6,431 nt of DNA from CAYGJN01 sp964350135 (GTDB taxonomy: Bacteria; Bdellovibrionota; Bacteriovoracia; Bacteriovoracales; Bacteriovoracaceae): the NCBI GenBank assembly GCA_964350135.1, contig CAYGJN010000128.1:1-6431 (forward strand), read 5' to 3'. The notes under the pieces are model-generated. The model worked only from the letters and a program-made list of their open reading frames with translations. It did not search any database and was not told where the DNA came from. Numbering within the stretch: the stretch's first letter is position 1; each line of letters starts with the position of its first letter. The position numbers were made by a program, and so were the translations under genes. This document shows, piece by piece, positions 1 to 5,805 of this stretch.

Positions 1-71
1 TCAGAGTTAAGCCAATGAATAAGTTTACAACACCAGGATTAAAAATTAATTGTTCTGTAAAATTAAAGTGA
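1..71 (+). CDS. Possible 3' end of a plus-strand gene entering from the left
   Basis: Frame 3 is open from the window edge to a TGA at 69-71 and would give about 22 residues ending in KINCSVKLK. The stretch reads plausibly as protein but is too short to identify. If real, it converges on the methyltransferase gene and overlaps its last codons by 9 bp. There is no in-window start apart from an internal ATG at 15. The open frame could equally be chance in AT-rich DNA. Confidence 0.22.
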   Translation, partial: RVKPMNKFTTPGLKINCSVKLK

Positions 72-1244
72 TTTTTCTTTATAATGAAAGGCCTTTGATC
101 TGAGGCCATTTATTTTATCTTTAGAGCTTATTTTCTTTAATGAAGTTTGCTTCTTTGAGTCTTTTAACATTTTAAGAATTGTTTTGCCGATGGCCTTGCC
201 CATAAGTGGAGGGACTGCATTACCTATTTGTCTCCACTGAGCACTTAAAGGCCCCCTAAATTCAAATCTATGAGGAAAGCCTTGAAGGCTAGCAGCTTCT
301 CTTTGAGTAAGGTAACGATCCTCAACAGGGTGAAAATAAGTATGACGATGAGTCATAATAGTAGGAGAGGGCTTGTTGCGGTCAAGACGATGATACTTTG
401 TTTGTCTAAACCGGCCTTCTCTTAAGTCTTCCCAATTAATATTCAGTTTAAGACTTTTAGTAAAATAGAGATCTTCATCTTTTTTGTAACGAATGCCTTT
501 TCCTTCAGGTATTCGTTTTATTCTTTTTAAGTCGAGACTATTTTTAGGTTTTGCCAATTCTAAATCATGGTTTAGTTGAATTTTACAATTACTAACTTCT
601 TTTAAAGCTTCTCCAACTGTTTTAGCAGGTACAAAAGTTTTTGCTAGGATTGTATCGTGAGTGGATTTTGGAAAGACAATTTTATTATTAATTCGCGATC
701 CTATAAGTATAGTTCTTCTTCTTCTTTCAGGCGTACCATAATTTTGGGCCTCAAGAACCTTAGCCTCCATATGATAGCCAAGAGATTGAAATTTTCTAAA
801 TATTGAGAGTAAGACCTTCTCATTTTTTTTTGCCAAAAGTCCTGTTACATTCTCCATCACCACAAATAAGGGATTGGTATGTTTTACAACTCTACAAAAT
901 TCATTGAATAAACGATTTCTTTCATCCGAAGGATTTCCAGGGCCTACTGTTGAAAAGCCCTGACAAGGTGGACCGCCAACAACTAAATGGATAGGTTTTC
1001 CACCTAGAATCTGCGACAACTTTTTATTGCTTAATTTCTGAATAGGTCCACAATACACTTGGGCATGTTTATGATTGGCCTCAAAAGACTCCATCGCATA
1101 CTTATCGAAATCCACTCCCAATAAGCATTTAAGGCCAGCTTGCTCTAGTCCACATGAGAAACCACCAGCTCCACTGAAAAGATCAATAAAATTAAGTTTT
1201 GTTATACTTGATTGCTGCACTCCTATAATTTTGAAGCTCATCAT
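63..1244 (-). CDS. C5-cytosine DNA methyltransferase (Dcm/HhaI-type)
   Basis: The enzyme transfers a methyl group from S-adenosylmethionine to carbon 5 of cytosine in a specific DNA site. Residue numbers here count from a possible TTG start at 1256. All the main family motifs are present in order: the SAM-binding FIDLFSGAGG (23-32), GGPPCQGFS with nucleophile Cys98 (94-102), ENV (135-137), QNYGTPERRRR (171-181), RLDRNKPSPTI (290-300) and QIGNAVPP (343-350). The variable region between about 205 and 289 should be the target-recognition domain. A basic tail of about 30 residues follows motif X. The ATG at 1244, or the adjacent ATG at 1241, is preferred over the upstream TTG; none has a good Shine-Dalgarno sequence. 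The gene lies about 30 bp behind the 1277-1897 gene and is probably co-transcribed with it. No restriction endonuclease is visible, so it may be solitary, or a partner may lie left of the window. The target sequence cannot be read from the protein. Confidence 0.95.
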   Translation of the reverse strand: MMSFKIIGVQQSSITKLNFIDLFSGAGGFSCGLEQAGLKCLLGVDFDKYAMESFEANHKHAQVYCGPIQKLSNKKLSQILGGKPIHLVVGGPPCQGFSTVGPGNPSDERNRLFNEFCRVVKHTNPLFVVMENVTGLLAKKNEKVLLSIFRKFQSLGYHMEAKVLEAQNYGTPERRRRTILIGSRINNKIVFPKSTHDTILAKTFVPAKTVGEALKEVSNCKIQLNHDLELAKPKNSLDLKRIKRIPEGKGIRYKKDEDLYFTKSLKLNINWEDLREGRFRQTKYHRLDRNKPSPTIMTHRHTYFHPVEDRYLTQREAASLQGFPHRFEFRGPLSAQWRQIGNAVPPLMGKAIGKTILKMLKDSKKQTSLKKISSKDKINGLRSKAFHYKEKSL

Positions 1245-1276
1245 GCTTAAAGTCAATAATTTAAAAGAGAATAAAT

Positions 1277-1897
1277 TTATGAAGCTTGCTGAATGATTGA
1301 AGTCATATTTTTATGATCTTTAATTTTATTAAGCTCATAACCAGTTTTTTTTATTTGAATATGGTCAGTGATAATATCTTCCCAAGCAGAACTTGAGGTA
1401 TCAATAATGATAAATACTTTATTACTAGAGAGGGCCTCATGTTTAATAATATCTTTTAAAATCCTTAATTGATCAGATATTAGTTCATCACTTATTTCTG
1501 AGAGTATGCAATAGGGAGTTGGCTTTAAGAGACCATGAAAGACTTTATAGGCTGTAATCTCTGCCTCTAAGAGCTTGTTCGTTTTAATATTTAAAGGCCC
1601 CAATGTATTTACAAATTCCTTTAAAAATTTATTACTATTTAAGTCTACAAGCGCCTTTAAAGTATCTGTTTTTGATTTAATAAGGTTAAGTTTGATGGAG
1701 TTCAAATTAATATTTTCTTCAATAGTTAGTTTATTTATAAAAGGTGAGTCCGTAGAAATATAAGTAAAGTTGCTATAGTCCTTTGCTTTGCAAAACTTTA
1801 GAAAGTTTATTCCCCTATTAAGCTTATTCTCGCTTTTGAGTTCAGAAGAATTGAGAAAAAGTACTTTCTTCTCTAAATCGACGTTATTTTTGTCCAT
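1277..1897 (-). CDS. Hypothetical protein resembling a degenerate ABC-type ATPase domain
   Basis: The protein has 206 residues and is probably cytoplasmic, since no signal peptide or membrane segment is seen. I do not recognise it with certainty. Segments line up in order with an ABC ATPase domain. YISTDSPFINKLTIEENI (46-63) resembles the Q-loop region (YVPQ..F...TIRENI), with the Gln replaced by Thr. LLEAEITAYKVFHGLLKPTP (109-128) sits where LSGGQ and its helix would be. CILSEISDE (130-138) resembles Walker B, with the Asp replaced by Ser133 and Glu134 kept. FIIIDTSSSAWEDIITDHIQI (162-182) resembles the H-loop strand, without the His. No Walker A (GxxGxGKS) exists in the short N-terminus. 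ATP hydrolysis is therefore unlikely if the fold assignment is right. An in-frame TGA 15 nt upstream makes the ATG at 1897 the only sensible start, although it has no clear Shine-Dalgarno sequence. The gene probably forms an operon with the methyltransferase downstream. The reading frame is well supported; the family call is an inference. Confidence 0.75.
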   Translation of the reverse strand: MDKNNVDLEKKVLFLNSSELKSENKLNRGINFLKFCKAKDYSNFTYISTDSPFINKLTIEENINLNSIKLNLIKSKTDTLKALVDLNSNKFLKEFVNTLGPLNIKTNKLLEAEITAYKVFHGLLKPTPYCILSEISDELISDQLRILKDIIKHEALSSNKVFIIIDTSSSAWEDIITDHIQIKKTGYELNKIKDHKNMTSIIQQAS

Positions 1898-2017
1898 ACT
1901 AGCTTTTCGTCAATTTTGTGAGGATTTTGAGTTTATTTTTCCAAATCTTTTAACTCGGGTAATTAGGGATCCTAAAGCTTCCCTTGAATAGTCCGAAAAA
2001 TTCGTATCTAAAATTTA

Positions 2018-2025
2018 AAGAGGTG
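2018..2025 (+). promoter_or_regulatory. Ribosome-binding site of the S8 protease gene
   Basis: The sequence AAGAGGTG, a purine-rich partial match to AAGGAGGT, ends 5 nt before the ATG at 2031. It fixes that start, which also places a complete signal peptide at the N-terminus. Confidence 0.6.
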
Positions 2026-2030
2026 GAGAG

Positions 2031-3803
2031 ATGTTAACTCGAATACTAGCTAGTCTAATTGTATGTGCATTTATGGTTATCAATCTTGCAATGGCCGACA
2101 AAATAGAGACTGCTTTTACAGGTTATATTATTGAGTCTGAAAAAGAAGTGAAGTTAAGTGAGATAGTTTCATCTATGCCCAAAAAATATCAAAAACTTAA
2201 TTGGAGTATCAAAAAACTTCATAAATCAGAATTTATCTATGAGATTCGATTAAAAAAATCTATTGTCGGAGAGAGTAGCGAGTTTTGGGATTTTTCATAC
2301 TCAATGCTAAAGAATAAAAATATTAAATATTTTGACCCTATGTTTGAGCCAAGTACAAAAGATATCAAAGCAAGAAATACACTTTTAAATATGAATCAAA
2401 AAGATTTTTTTGAAGTGGCAACTAATAATTGTGATATACCTTTAGAGCAAAGAAGCCGTTTTAAAAAAAATGGTGTCAACATCTGCGAGTTTAAATCAAG
2501 CGATGATTTTTCTTGGCCAGATAAAAAATTTTTAAAATTTACGAAAGCTTGGGACTTTACTAATAAAAAAGGTGAAGGTGTTGTTATTGGACATCCTGAC
2601 TCTGGTTACACATTTCATCCAGAAGTTTTTGAAAATGTAATAACATCTAAGAGTGTTGATTTTGTTGATGATGATAAAGAAGCGACTGATTCATATGAGG
2701 GCTATGCTCATGGACATGGTACCGCAACATCAAGTGTTTTTATTAGTCCACAGGGTTATCAGCCTTATAAATTTACCTCAGATCATATTGCTGTCTATGG
2801 AAATAACCCTAATAAGGCTCCTTATATTACAGGTGTCGCACCTAAAGCTAAGGTGATTTCTTATAGAGTAATGAATGGAAATGTTATTCTTTTTTCTTTC
2901 ACTAAACTTACTCAAGCAATAAAAGAAGCAACAGAGCAAGGTGTTGATGTTATTTCAATCAGCTTAGGCGGGCCGCTTCCTATGCCATGGCTGGGAAGGG
3001 CCATTAAAAAAGCTGTTAAAAAAGGTGTAATTATTGTTGCGGCCGCTGGAAATTATATACCGGATCTAATTTTTGATAAGTTTGTGGTTTGGCCTGCAGC
3101 CTATAAAAAAACAATTGCAGTTGCGGCCAGTGATTCTGATGGCTTTGCTTGGGAGCATTCTTCTCGAGGAAAAAAAATTGATATTACCGTTCCAGGTGCA
3201 GGGGTTTGGGTAGCAAGATCTAAAAAAAGAGATTATGGAAAAGTTACTGAAGTAGGTAGAGGATCAGGAACCTCATTTTCAGTTGCTTATCTTGTGGGTG
3301 CTGCTTCTTTATTTTTATCTCATCACGGTAAAGATAATTTAGTAGAAGCTTATGGTAGTGAAAATATGACAAATCTTTTTAGATATATGTTGGCAAAGCA
3401 TGCTTACACGACACCTGCTAATTGGAACTCTGAAGAGTTTGGGCCTGGAATACTTGATGTCTATAAACTTGTCTCTGCTCCACTTCCAACAAAAGAAGAG
3501 CTAGAGCAAGGTTTCTCTGTTGAAAGTACTAGTAGTGAGCTTGAGGGGATATTTCCAGGCTCTGAGGCTATTATTTCAAACCATTTAAGAGGTAGCAGTG
3601 CTCTTGAGGTTGATGCAAGCTCAGATGATACAGCTGTTGGAGTTGGAAATGAATTAAGTTATCATCTTTCTTCTGATTTAGAATTATTTGGTTATTTTGA
3701 AGAGCTTAATAAAAATCAGTCGCAAGAAAACATAAAAAACTTTAAAGAGAAATTAAAAAAGATGGACCCATCTGAGGCTTTGAAGACTCATTTTGAACTT
3801 TAA
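2031..3803 (+). CDS. Secreted subtilisin-like serine protease (peptidase family S8)
   Basis: This 590-residue protein is a predicted exported endopeptidase. A signal peptide covers residues 1-22: Arg4, a hydrophobic core, then AMA, with likely cleavage before Asp23. Residues 23 to about 160 form an N-terminal region that could act as a propeptide or inhibitory domain. It contains Cys134 and Cys152, the only cysteines of the mature chain, which could form a disulfide. The catalytic domain spans about 165-480. It shows Asp190 in GHPDSG, His229 in HGHGTA, the oxyanion-hole Asn341 in AAAGN, and the nucleophile Ser415 in GTSFSVAY, so the triad is complete. The usual GTSMAxP motif lacks its Pro here. 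A tail of about 105 residues (485-590), rich in Ser and acidic residues and ending in a Lys/Glu-rich helix-like segment, follows the protease domain; its role is unknown. The substrate cannot be inferred. The gene stands alone on its strand and its stop overlaps that of the convergent neighbour. Confidence 0.95.
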   Translation: MLTRILASLIVCAFMVINLAMADKIETAFTGYIIESEKEVKLSEIVSSMPKKYQKLNWSIKKLHKSEFIYEIRLKKSIVGESSEFWDFSYSMLKNKNIKYFDPMFEPSTKDIKARNTLLNMNQKDFFEVATNNCDIPLEQRSRFKKNGVNICEFKSSDDFSWPDKKFLKFTKAWDFTNKKGEGVVIGHPDSGYTFHPEVFENVITSKSVDFVDDDKEATDSYEGYAHGHGTATSSVFISPQGYQPYKFTSDHIAVYGNNPNKAPYITGVAPKAKVISYRVMNGNVILFSFTKLTQAIKEATEQGVDVISISLGGPLPMPWLGRAIKKAVKKGVIIVAAAGNYIPDLIFDKFVVWPAAYKKTIAVAASDSDGFAWEHSSRGKKIDITVPGAGVWVARSKKRDYGKVTEVGRGSGTSFSVAYLVGAASLFLSHHGKDNLVEAYGSENMTNLFRYMLAKHAYTTPANWNSEEFGPGILDVYKLVSAPLPTKEELEQGFSVESTSSELEGIFPGSEAIISNHLRGSSALEVDASSDDTAVGVGNELSYHLSSDLELFGYFEELNKNQSQENIKNFKEKLKKMDPSEALKTHFEL

Positions 3804-4162
3804 GAGTGAATAAGAATTTTAAATAAATCTGGGAATATATCTTTAACTTCTAAAACACTACTTTTGTCTAGGATCAGGACTTCGCTTCCTGATGCAATAC
3901 AAACAGTATAATAGCTTTTAAGGTGATGAATAAGCTCATTCACGCCAGCAACACTAAATTTTGAAAGTTCCTCTATTATTTTATTTCTTTTTTTTAGAGA
4001 GCAGTCACCTTTTAAAAGGATAAGGCCAATATGTGGAATTTGTCCCTCATAGATAATATCTGTGGCGGTATTATAAGTACTAGTAGGTAGGATATTTTTT
4101 AAAATATCAATATGACTTTGTGTTAGTTCTGTGAATTGCTGGCTTTTTCTTTGTAGACCCAT
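3800..4162 (-). CDS. Stand-alone cyclic-nucleotide-binding-like domain protein
   Basis: This 120-residue protein consists almost wholly of a beta-roll domain of the cNMP-binding/Crp effector type. IIYEGQIPHIGLILLKGDCSL (36-56) matches the family's F..G......Y.I..G...L pattern. SKFSVAGVNEL (67-77) corresponds to the phosphate-binding cassette region, and ASGSEVLILDKSSVLEV (90-106) to the A...s.vl.i....f..l strands. The canonical FGE...R..A cassette is not preserved, so cAMP or cGMP binding is doubtful. There is no C-terminal DNA-binding domain, and the gene ends shortly after the roll. Its start is 63 bp downstream of the Crp/Fnr regulator stop on the same strand, so the two may be co-transcribed. 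Only a weak AGGA lies close before the ATG. It may be a partner or modulator of the regulator, or a shortened paralogue. Its stop codon overlaps that of the convergent protease gene. Confidence 0.8.
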   Translation of the reverse strand: MGLQRKSQQFTELTQSHIDILKNILPTSTYNTATDIIYEGQIPHIGLILLKGDCSLKKRNKIIEELSKFSVAGVNELIHHLKSYYTVCIASGSEVLILDKSSVLEVKDIFPDLFKILIHS

Positions 4163-4225
4163 AATCCTAATCTAACTCAAATTTCTTTTTGGAAATATAA
4201 GATAGATCAGTGTTTAGAAGATTTT

Positions 4226-4945
4226 TCAATATTGAATGGCAGCGGTCTCTATAAGCCCTTCTTCATTAGTAATAAAAATTTTCTTGCCTTCCTGTGATAT
4301 AAAACCATCTTCTTTTAACTCACTTAAGAATCTAATAAGCGTCTCTTGAGCAGTTCCTATAATCGAAGCCATTTCTTCTCTTGTTAGTTTAATATCAAGA
4401 AGTATACGTTCATTTTCTTGAATACCATGAGATTCCTTTAAGAGTAGTAAGAGTTCAGCTAATCGTTCACGAACATTTTTTTGATATAATGAAGCAACTT
4501 TATTTTCACTGGCCCCTAGATCTCTACTAAGTCGGCCTATAATATTAACAGCAACAGAGGGGTTTTCTTGGACCAGCTTAAGAATATATTTTTTATCAAT
4601 AAAGCAAATTTTACTGTCTTCTAGTACAGTAGCTGTTGCAGAAAAGAATTTTTCAGTAAAGACACTTCGATGACCAATTATATCTCCACCTTTAGCTATT
4701 CTTATAATAGCGTCTTTTCCCTCATTACTCATTTTAGTAAGCTTTATATTTCCACTGCTTATACAATAAATTCCGTATGGAGGGTTACCTTCTACAAAAA
4801 GTGTTTGGCCTTTTTTGTAGGTATTGGTGATTTTATGCGCACTAAGATCATCAAGAACTAATTTTTCCAAACTACAAAATACACCCTCTCCTCTAGATGG
4901 ACAGTCTTCACAATGGTTTGAATTATTAGTTTTAGAAGCCTTCAT
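4226..4945 (-). CDS. Crp/Fnr family transcriptional regulator, probably redox-sensing
   Basis: This 239-residue regulator has the full Crp/Fnr layout. The N-terminal cysteine cluster has Cys12, Cys15 and Cys24 (C-x2-C-x8-C). The sensory beta-roll spans about 38-125 (GQTLFVEGNPPYGIYCISSG). A dimerisation helix covers about 127-172, and the winged helix-turn-helix about 187-228. The recognition helix (TAQETLIRFLSELKEDGFI) has E..IR where E. coli Fnr has E..SR. With Cys61 or Cys114 as a possible fourth ligand, the cluster could hold an oxygen-labile Fe-S centre as in Fnr. The Cys spacing differs from E. coli Fnr, so this is inference. The ATG at 4945 has a good AAGGT ribosome-binding site (complement of 4952-4956) at 6 nt. 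The gene is divergent from hpf, and a Crp/Fnr-type palindrome lies between them. It is followed on the same strand by the lone cNMP-like domain gene. Confidence 0.93.
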   Translation of the reverse strand: MKASKTNNSNHCEDCPSRGEGVFCSLEKLVLDDLSAHKITNTYKKGQTLFVEGNPPYGIYCISSGNIKLTKMSNEGKDAIIRIAKGGDIIGHRSVFTEKFFSATATVLEDSKICFIDKKYILKLVQENPSVAVNIIGRLSRDLGASENKVASLYQKNVRERLAELLLLLKESHGIQENERILLDIKLTREEMASIIGTAQETLIRFLSELKEDGFISQEGKKIFITNEEGLIETAAIQY

Positions 4946-4989
4946 ATCTCTACCTTCTTATATATTATCAACAAGCTTTACTAAAAACT

Positions 4990-5003
4990 ATGAGCTAGAT
5001 CAA
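4990..5003. promoter_or_regulatory. Crp/Fnr-type operator between the regulator and hpf genes
   Basis: The sequence ATGAGCTAGATCAA contains TGA-N6-TCA. It matches the Fnr consensus TTGAT-N4-ATCAA perfectly in one half-site (ATCAA) and partly in the other (ATGAG). It is centred at 4996.5, in the gap between the divergent regulator and hpf genes. A GATAAT box on the minus strand (complement of 4964-4969) would put the site about 40 bp upstream of the regulator's start of transcription, near the classical activator position. For the plus-strand TATAAT it would lie about 24 bp upstream, inside the promoter, where a bound protein would block it. Confidence 0.5.
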
Positions 5004-5008
5004 GTTTA

Positions 5009-5014
5009 TATAAT
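5009..5014 (+). promoter_or_regulatory. Predicted -10 box for hpf
   Basis: A perfect TATAAT lies 82 nt before the hpf start codon. At 17-bp spacing the -35 position reads AACTAT, which is poor, so the promoter may be weak or regulator-dependent. A small inverted repeat, TATGA-AA-TCATA (5016-5027), sits at the predicted transcription start. The same AT-rich stretch could also supply minus-strand -10 boxes, so the assignment is tentative. Confidence 0.4.
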
Positions 5015-5085
5015 GTATGAAATCATAAGCAAGACTAATTCGTCTAATAGTTGAGACCTAATTAAATGAGGTACTCTAAAACAAT

Positions 5086-5091
5086 AGGAGG
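5086..5091 (+). promoter_or_regulatory. Ribosome-binding site that decides the hpf start
   Basis: A perfect AGGAGG lies 4 nt before the ATG at 5096. The in-frame ATG at 5066 has no ribosome-binding site and would add ten residues unlike any Hpf N-terminus, so 5096 is chosen. Confidence 0.8.
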
Positions 5092-5095
5092 ATTT

Positions 5096-5368
5096 ATGGA
5101 TGTGAGCATTAGTTTTACCAATTTTGAACATACACCGGATTTAGATCAGATGATTTCTCGTAAGACTAAACGTCTTGAAAAAATTCTTGATAAAAATGCG
5201 AAGGTTATTTGGCATTGCCGTATTGGAGATGGGGGGCATGAGAGTAAGCTCCATATTGTAGAAAAGGGTGGCGAGTATTTCTCTCATGATACAGAGGATA
5301 GCCTTTATAAAACTCTTGATAAGGCTGTTTCCAAAATTGAAAGGCAAATACTTAAACGGAAGCACTGA
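5096..5368 (+). CDS. hpf: Short ribosome hibernation-promoting factor (Hpf/YfiA family)
   Basis: The 90-residue product belongs to the S30AE/Hpf family, whose members bind the 30S decoding channel and keep idle ribosomes dormant under starvation or other stress. Visible family traits are the N-terminal strand MDVSISFTNFEHTPDLDQMI, the helix SRKTKRLEKILD (21-32), a central strand pair with HESKLHIV (48-55), SHDTEDSLYKTLDKAVSKIE (63-82; the family's D.Y.AID...dKle) and the basic end RQILKRKH. The length matches short Hpf (E. coli about 95 residues) and there is no C-terminal dimerisation domain of the long form. If ribosomes pair into 100S particles here, another factor would be needed. The gene is divergent from the Crp/Fnr regulator and precedes the Mpo1-like gene, with a 61-nt gap. 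The operator upstream suggests redox or energy control; this is inference. Confidence 0.92.
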   Translation: MDVSISFTNFEHTPDLDQMISRKTKRLEKILDKNAKVIWHCRIGDGGHESKLHIVEKGGEYFSHDTEDSLYKTLDKAVSKIERQILKRKH

Positions 5369-5387
5369 ACCTACGTTTCTTGTTGCG

Positions 5388-5431
5388 ATACTCTATCCTT
5401 ACTTGGTAGGATTTTCTCAAGGAGAGAGTAT
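5388..5431 (+). promoter_or_regulatory. Hairpin that can hide the ribosome-binding site and start of the Mpo1-like gene
   Basis: Positions 5388-5400 (ATACTCTATCCTT) can pair with 5419-5431 (AAGGAGAGAGTAT). This forms 12 of 13 pairs, with a single A·G mismatch at 5395/5424 and an 18-nt loop. The right arm contains the AAGGAG Shine-Dalgarno sequence (5419-5424) and the first two bases of the ATG at 5430. A competing smaller hairpin, ATCC(T)TAC-TTG-GTAGGAT (5395-5412), uses part of the left arm and would free the ribosome-binding site. The layout fits a translational switch, an RNA thermometer or an sRNA-opened structure. The pairing is seen in the sequence; its function is not proven. Confidence 0.45.
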
Positions 5432-5756
5432 GAGGGTCTATAATGATTTTAAAGAATTTTATTCATTTTATCTTAGGGAGCATTCACTACCTTTGACTAA
5501 GCTTATTCATTTTATTGGTTCTTTGGGGAGTTTGATCTGCCTAATCCTTAGTTTTTTTATTAGTCCTTTTTATTTATTATTAGCACCTTTATTTGGTTAC
5601 GGTCTTGCTTGGTTTTCTCATTTTTTTATTGAGCATAATCGTCCTGCTACATTTACCTATCCGCTTTGGTCTTTTATGGGGGACTGGCTTATGTTCTATG
5701 AAGTTTTAAAAGGTAGGCATCAAATTTTTAGTTTTAAACTTAAAAGAGAGTTATAA
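5430..5756 (+). CDS. Mpo1-like (DUF962) small membrane protein
   Basis: This 108-residue protein matches the Mpo1/YGL010w (DUF962) family. Yeast Mpo1 is an iron-dependent dioxygenase acting in alpha-oxidation of 2-hydroxy fatty acids; bacterial members are poorly characterised. Typical motifs are FYSFYLREHSLPLTKLIHFIG (10-30), GYGLAWFSHFFIEHNRPATF (57-75) and YPLWSFMGDWLMFYEVLKGR (77-96). His18, His27, His64 and His69 are candidates for the metal ligands. Two hydrophobic segments, about 26-50 and 51-67, indicate an inner-membrane hairpin. The ATG at 5430 has AAGGAG at 5 nt. The open frame continues upstream to 5268 inside hpf, but that part is only a shadow of the hpf gene and lacks family similarity. 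It is probably co-transcribed with hpf, ends in a strong terminator, and its start site can be folded into a hairpin. A role in lipid turnover in dormant cells is inference. Confidence 0.88.
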   Translation: MRVYNDFKEFYSFYLREHSLPLTKLIHFIGSLGSLICLILSFFISPFYLLLAPLFGYGLAWFSHFFIEHNRPATFTYPLWSFMGDWLMFYEVLKGRHQIFSFKLKREL

Positions 5757-5784
5757 AAAAAGCTCCCTGTAAGGAGCTTTTTTA
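5755..5784. terminator. Bidirectional intrinsic terminator
   Basis: The stem AGCTCC (5761-5766) pairs with GGAGCT (5773-5778) around a 6-nt loop. An A run (5755-5760) lies before it and a T run (5779-5783) after it, so it works on both strands. It closes the hpf/Mpo1-like transcript, directly after its stop codon, and the convergent cysteine-rich gene 22 bp further right. Confidence 0.93.
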
Positions 5785-5805
5785 TATTTGAAATATAATC
5801 GAATT

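Noticed and set aside
1245..1256. TTG start of the methyltransferase at 1256, four codons upstream of the ATG
   Set aside because: There is no ribosome-binding site for it, and ATGs at 1244 and 1241 follow at once with motif I well inside the protein.
1965..1984. AGGGA/TCCCT inverted repeat in the gap before the protease
   Set aside because: It has five base pairs around a 10-base loop and no T run; expected by chance.
1984..2014. Promoter-like TTGAAT with TAAAAT or TATCTA before the protease gene
   Set aside because: The spacings are 19 or 15 bp, and the predicted transcription start would fall in or at the edge of the ribosome-binding site.
2653..2856. Other-frame ORFs inside the protease, regulator and methyltransferase genes
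   Set aside because: These are low-complexity shadows of well-supported genes, without ribosome-binding sites or family features.
5032..5045. AGAC/GTCT hairpin in the hpf leader
   Set aside because: A 4-bp stem is too short to be meaningful.
5066..5095. Upstream in-frame ATG for hpf
   Set aside because: It has no ribosome-binding site, and AGGAGG stands just before the ATG at 5096, where the family's N-terminus begins.
5268..5429. 54-residue N-terminal extension of the Mpo1-like frame
   Set aside because: It overlaps the hpf coding region in another frame and adds no family similarity; the ATG at 5430 has a good ribosome-binding site.
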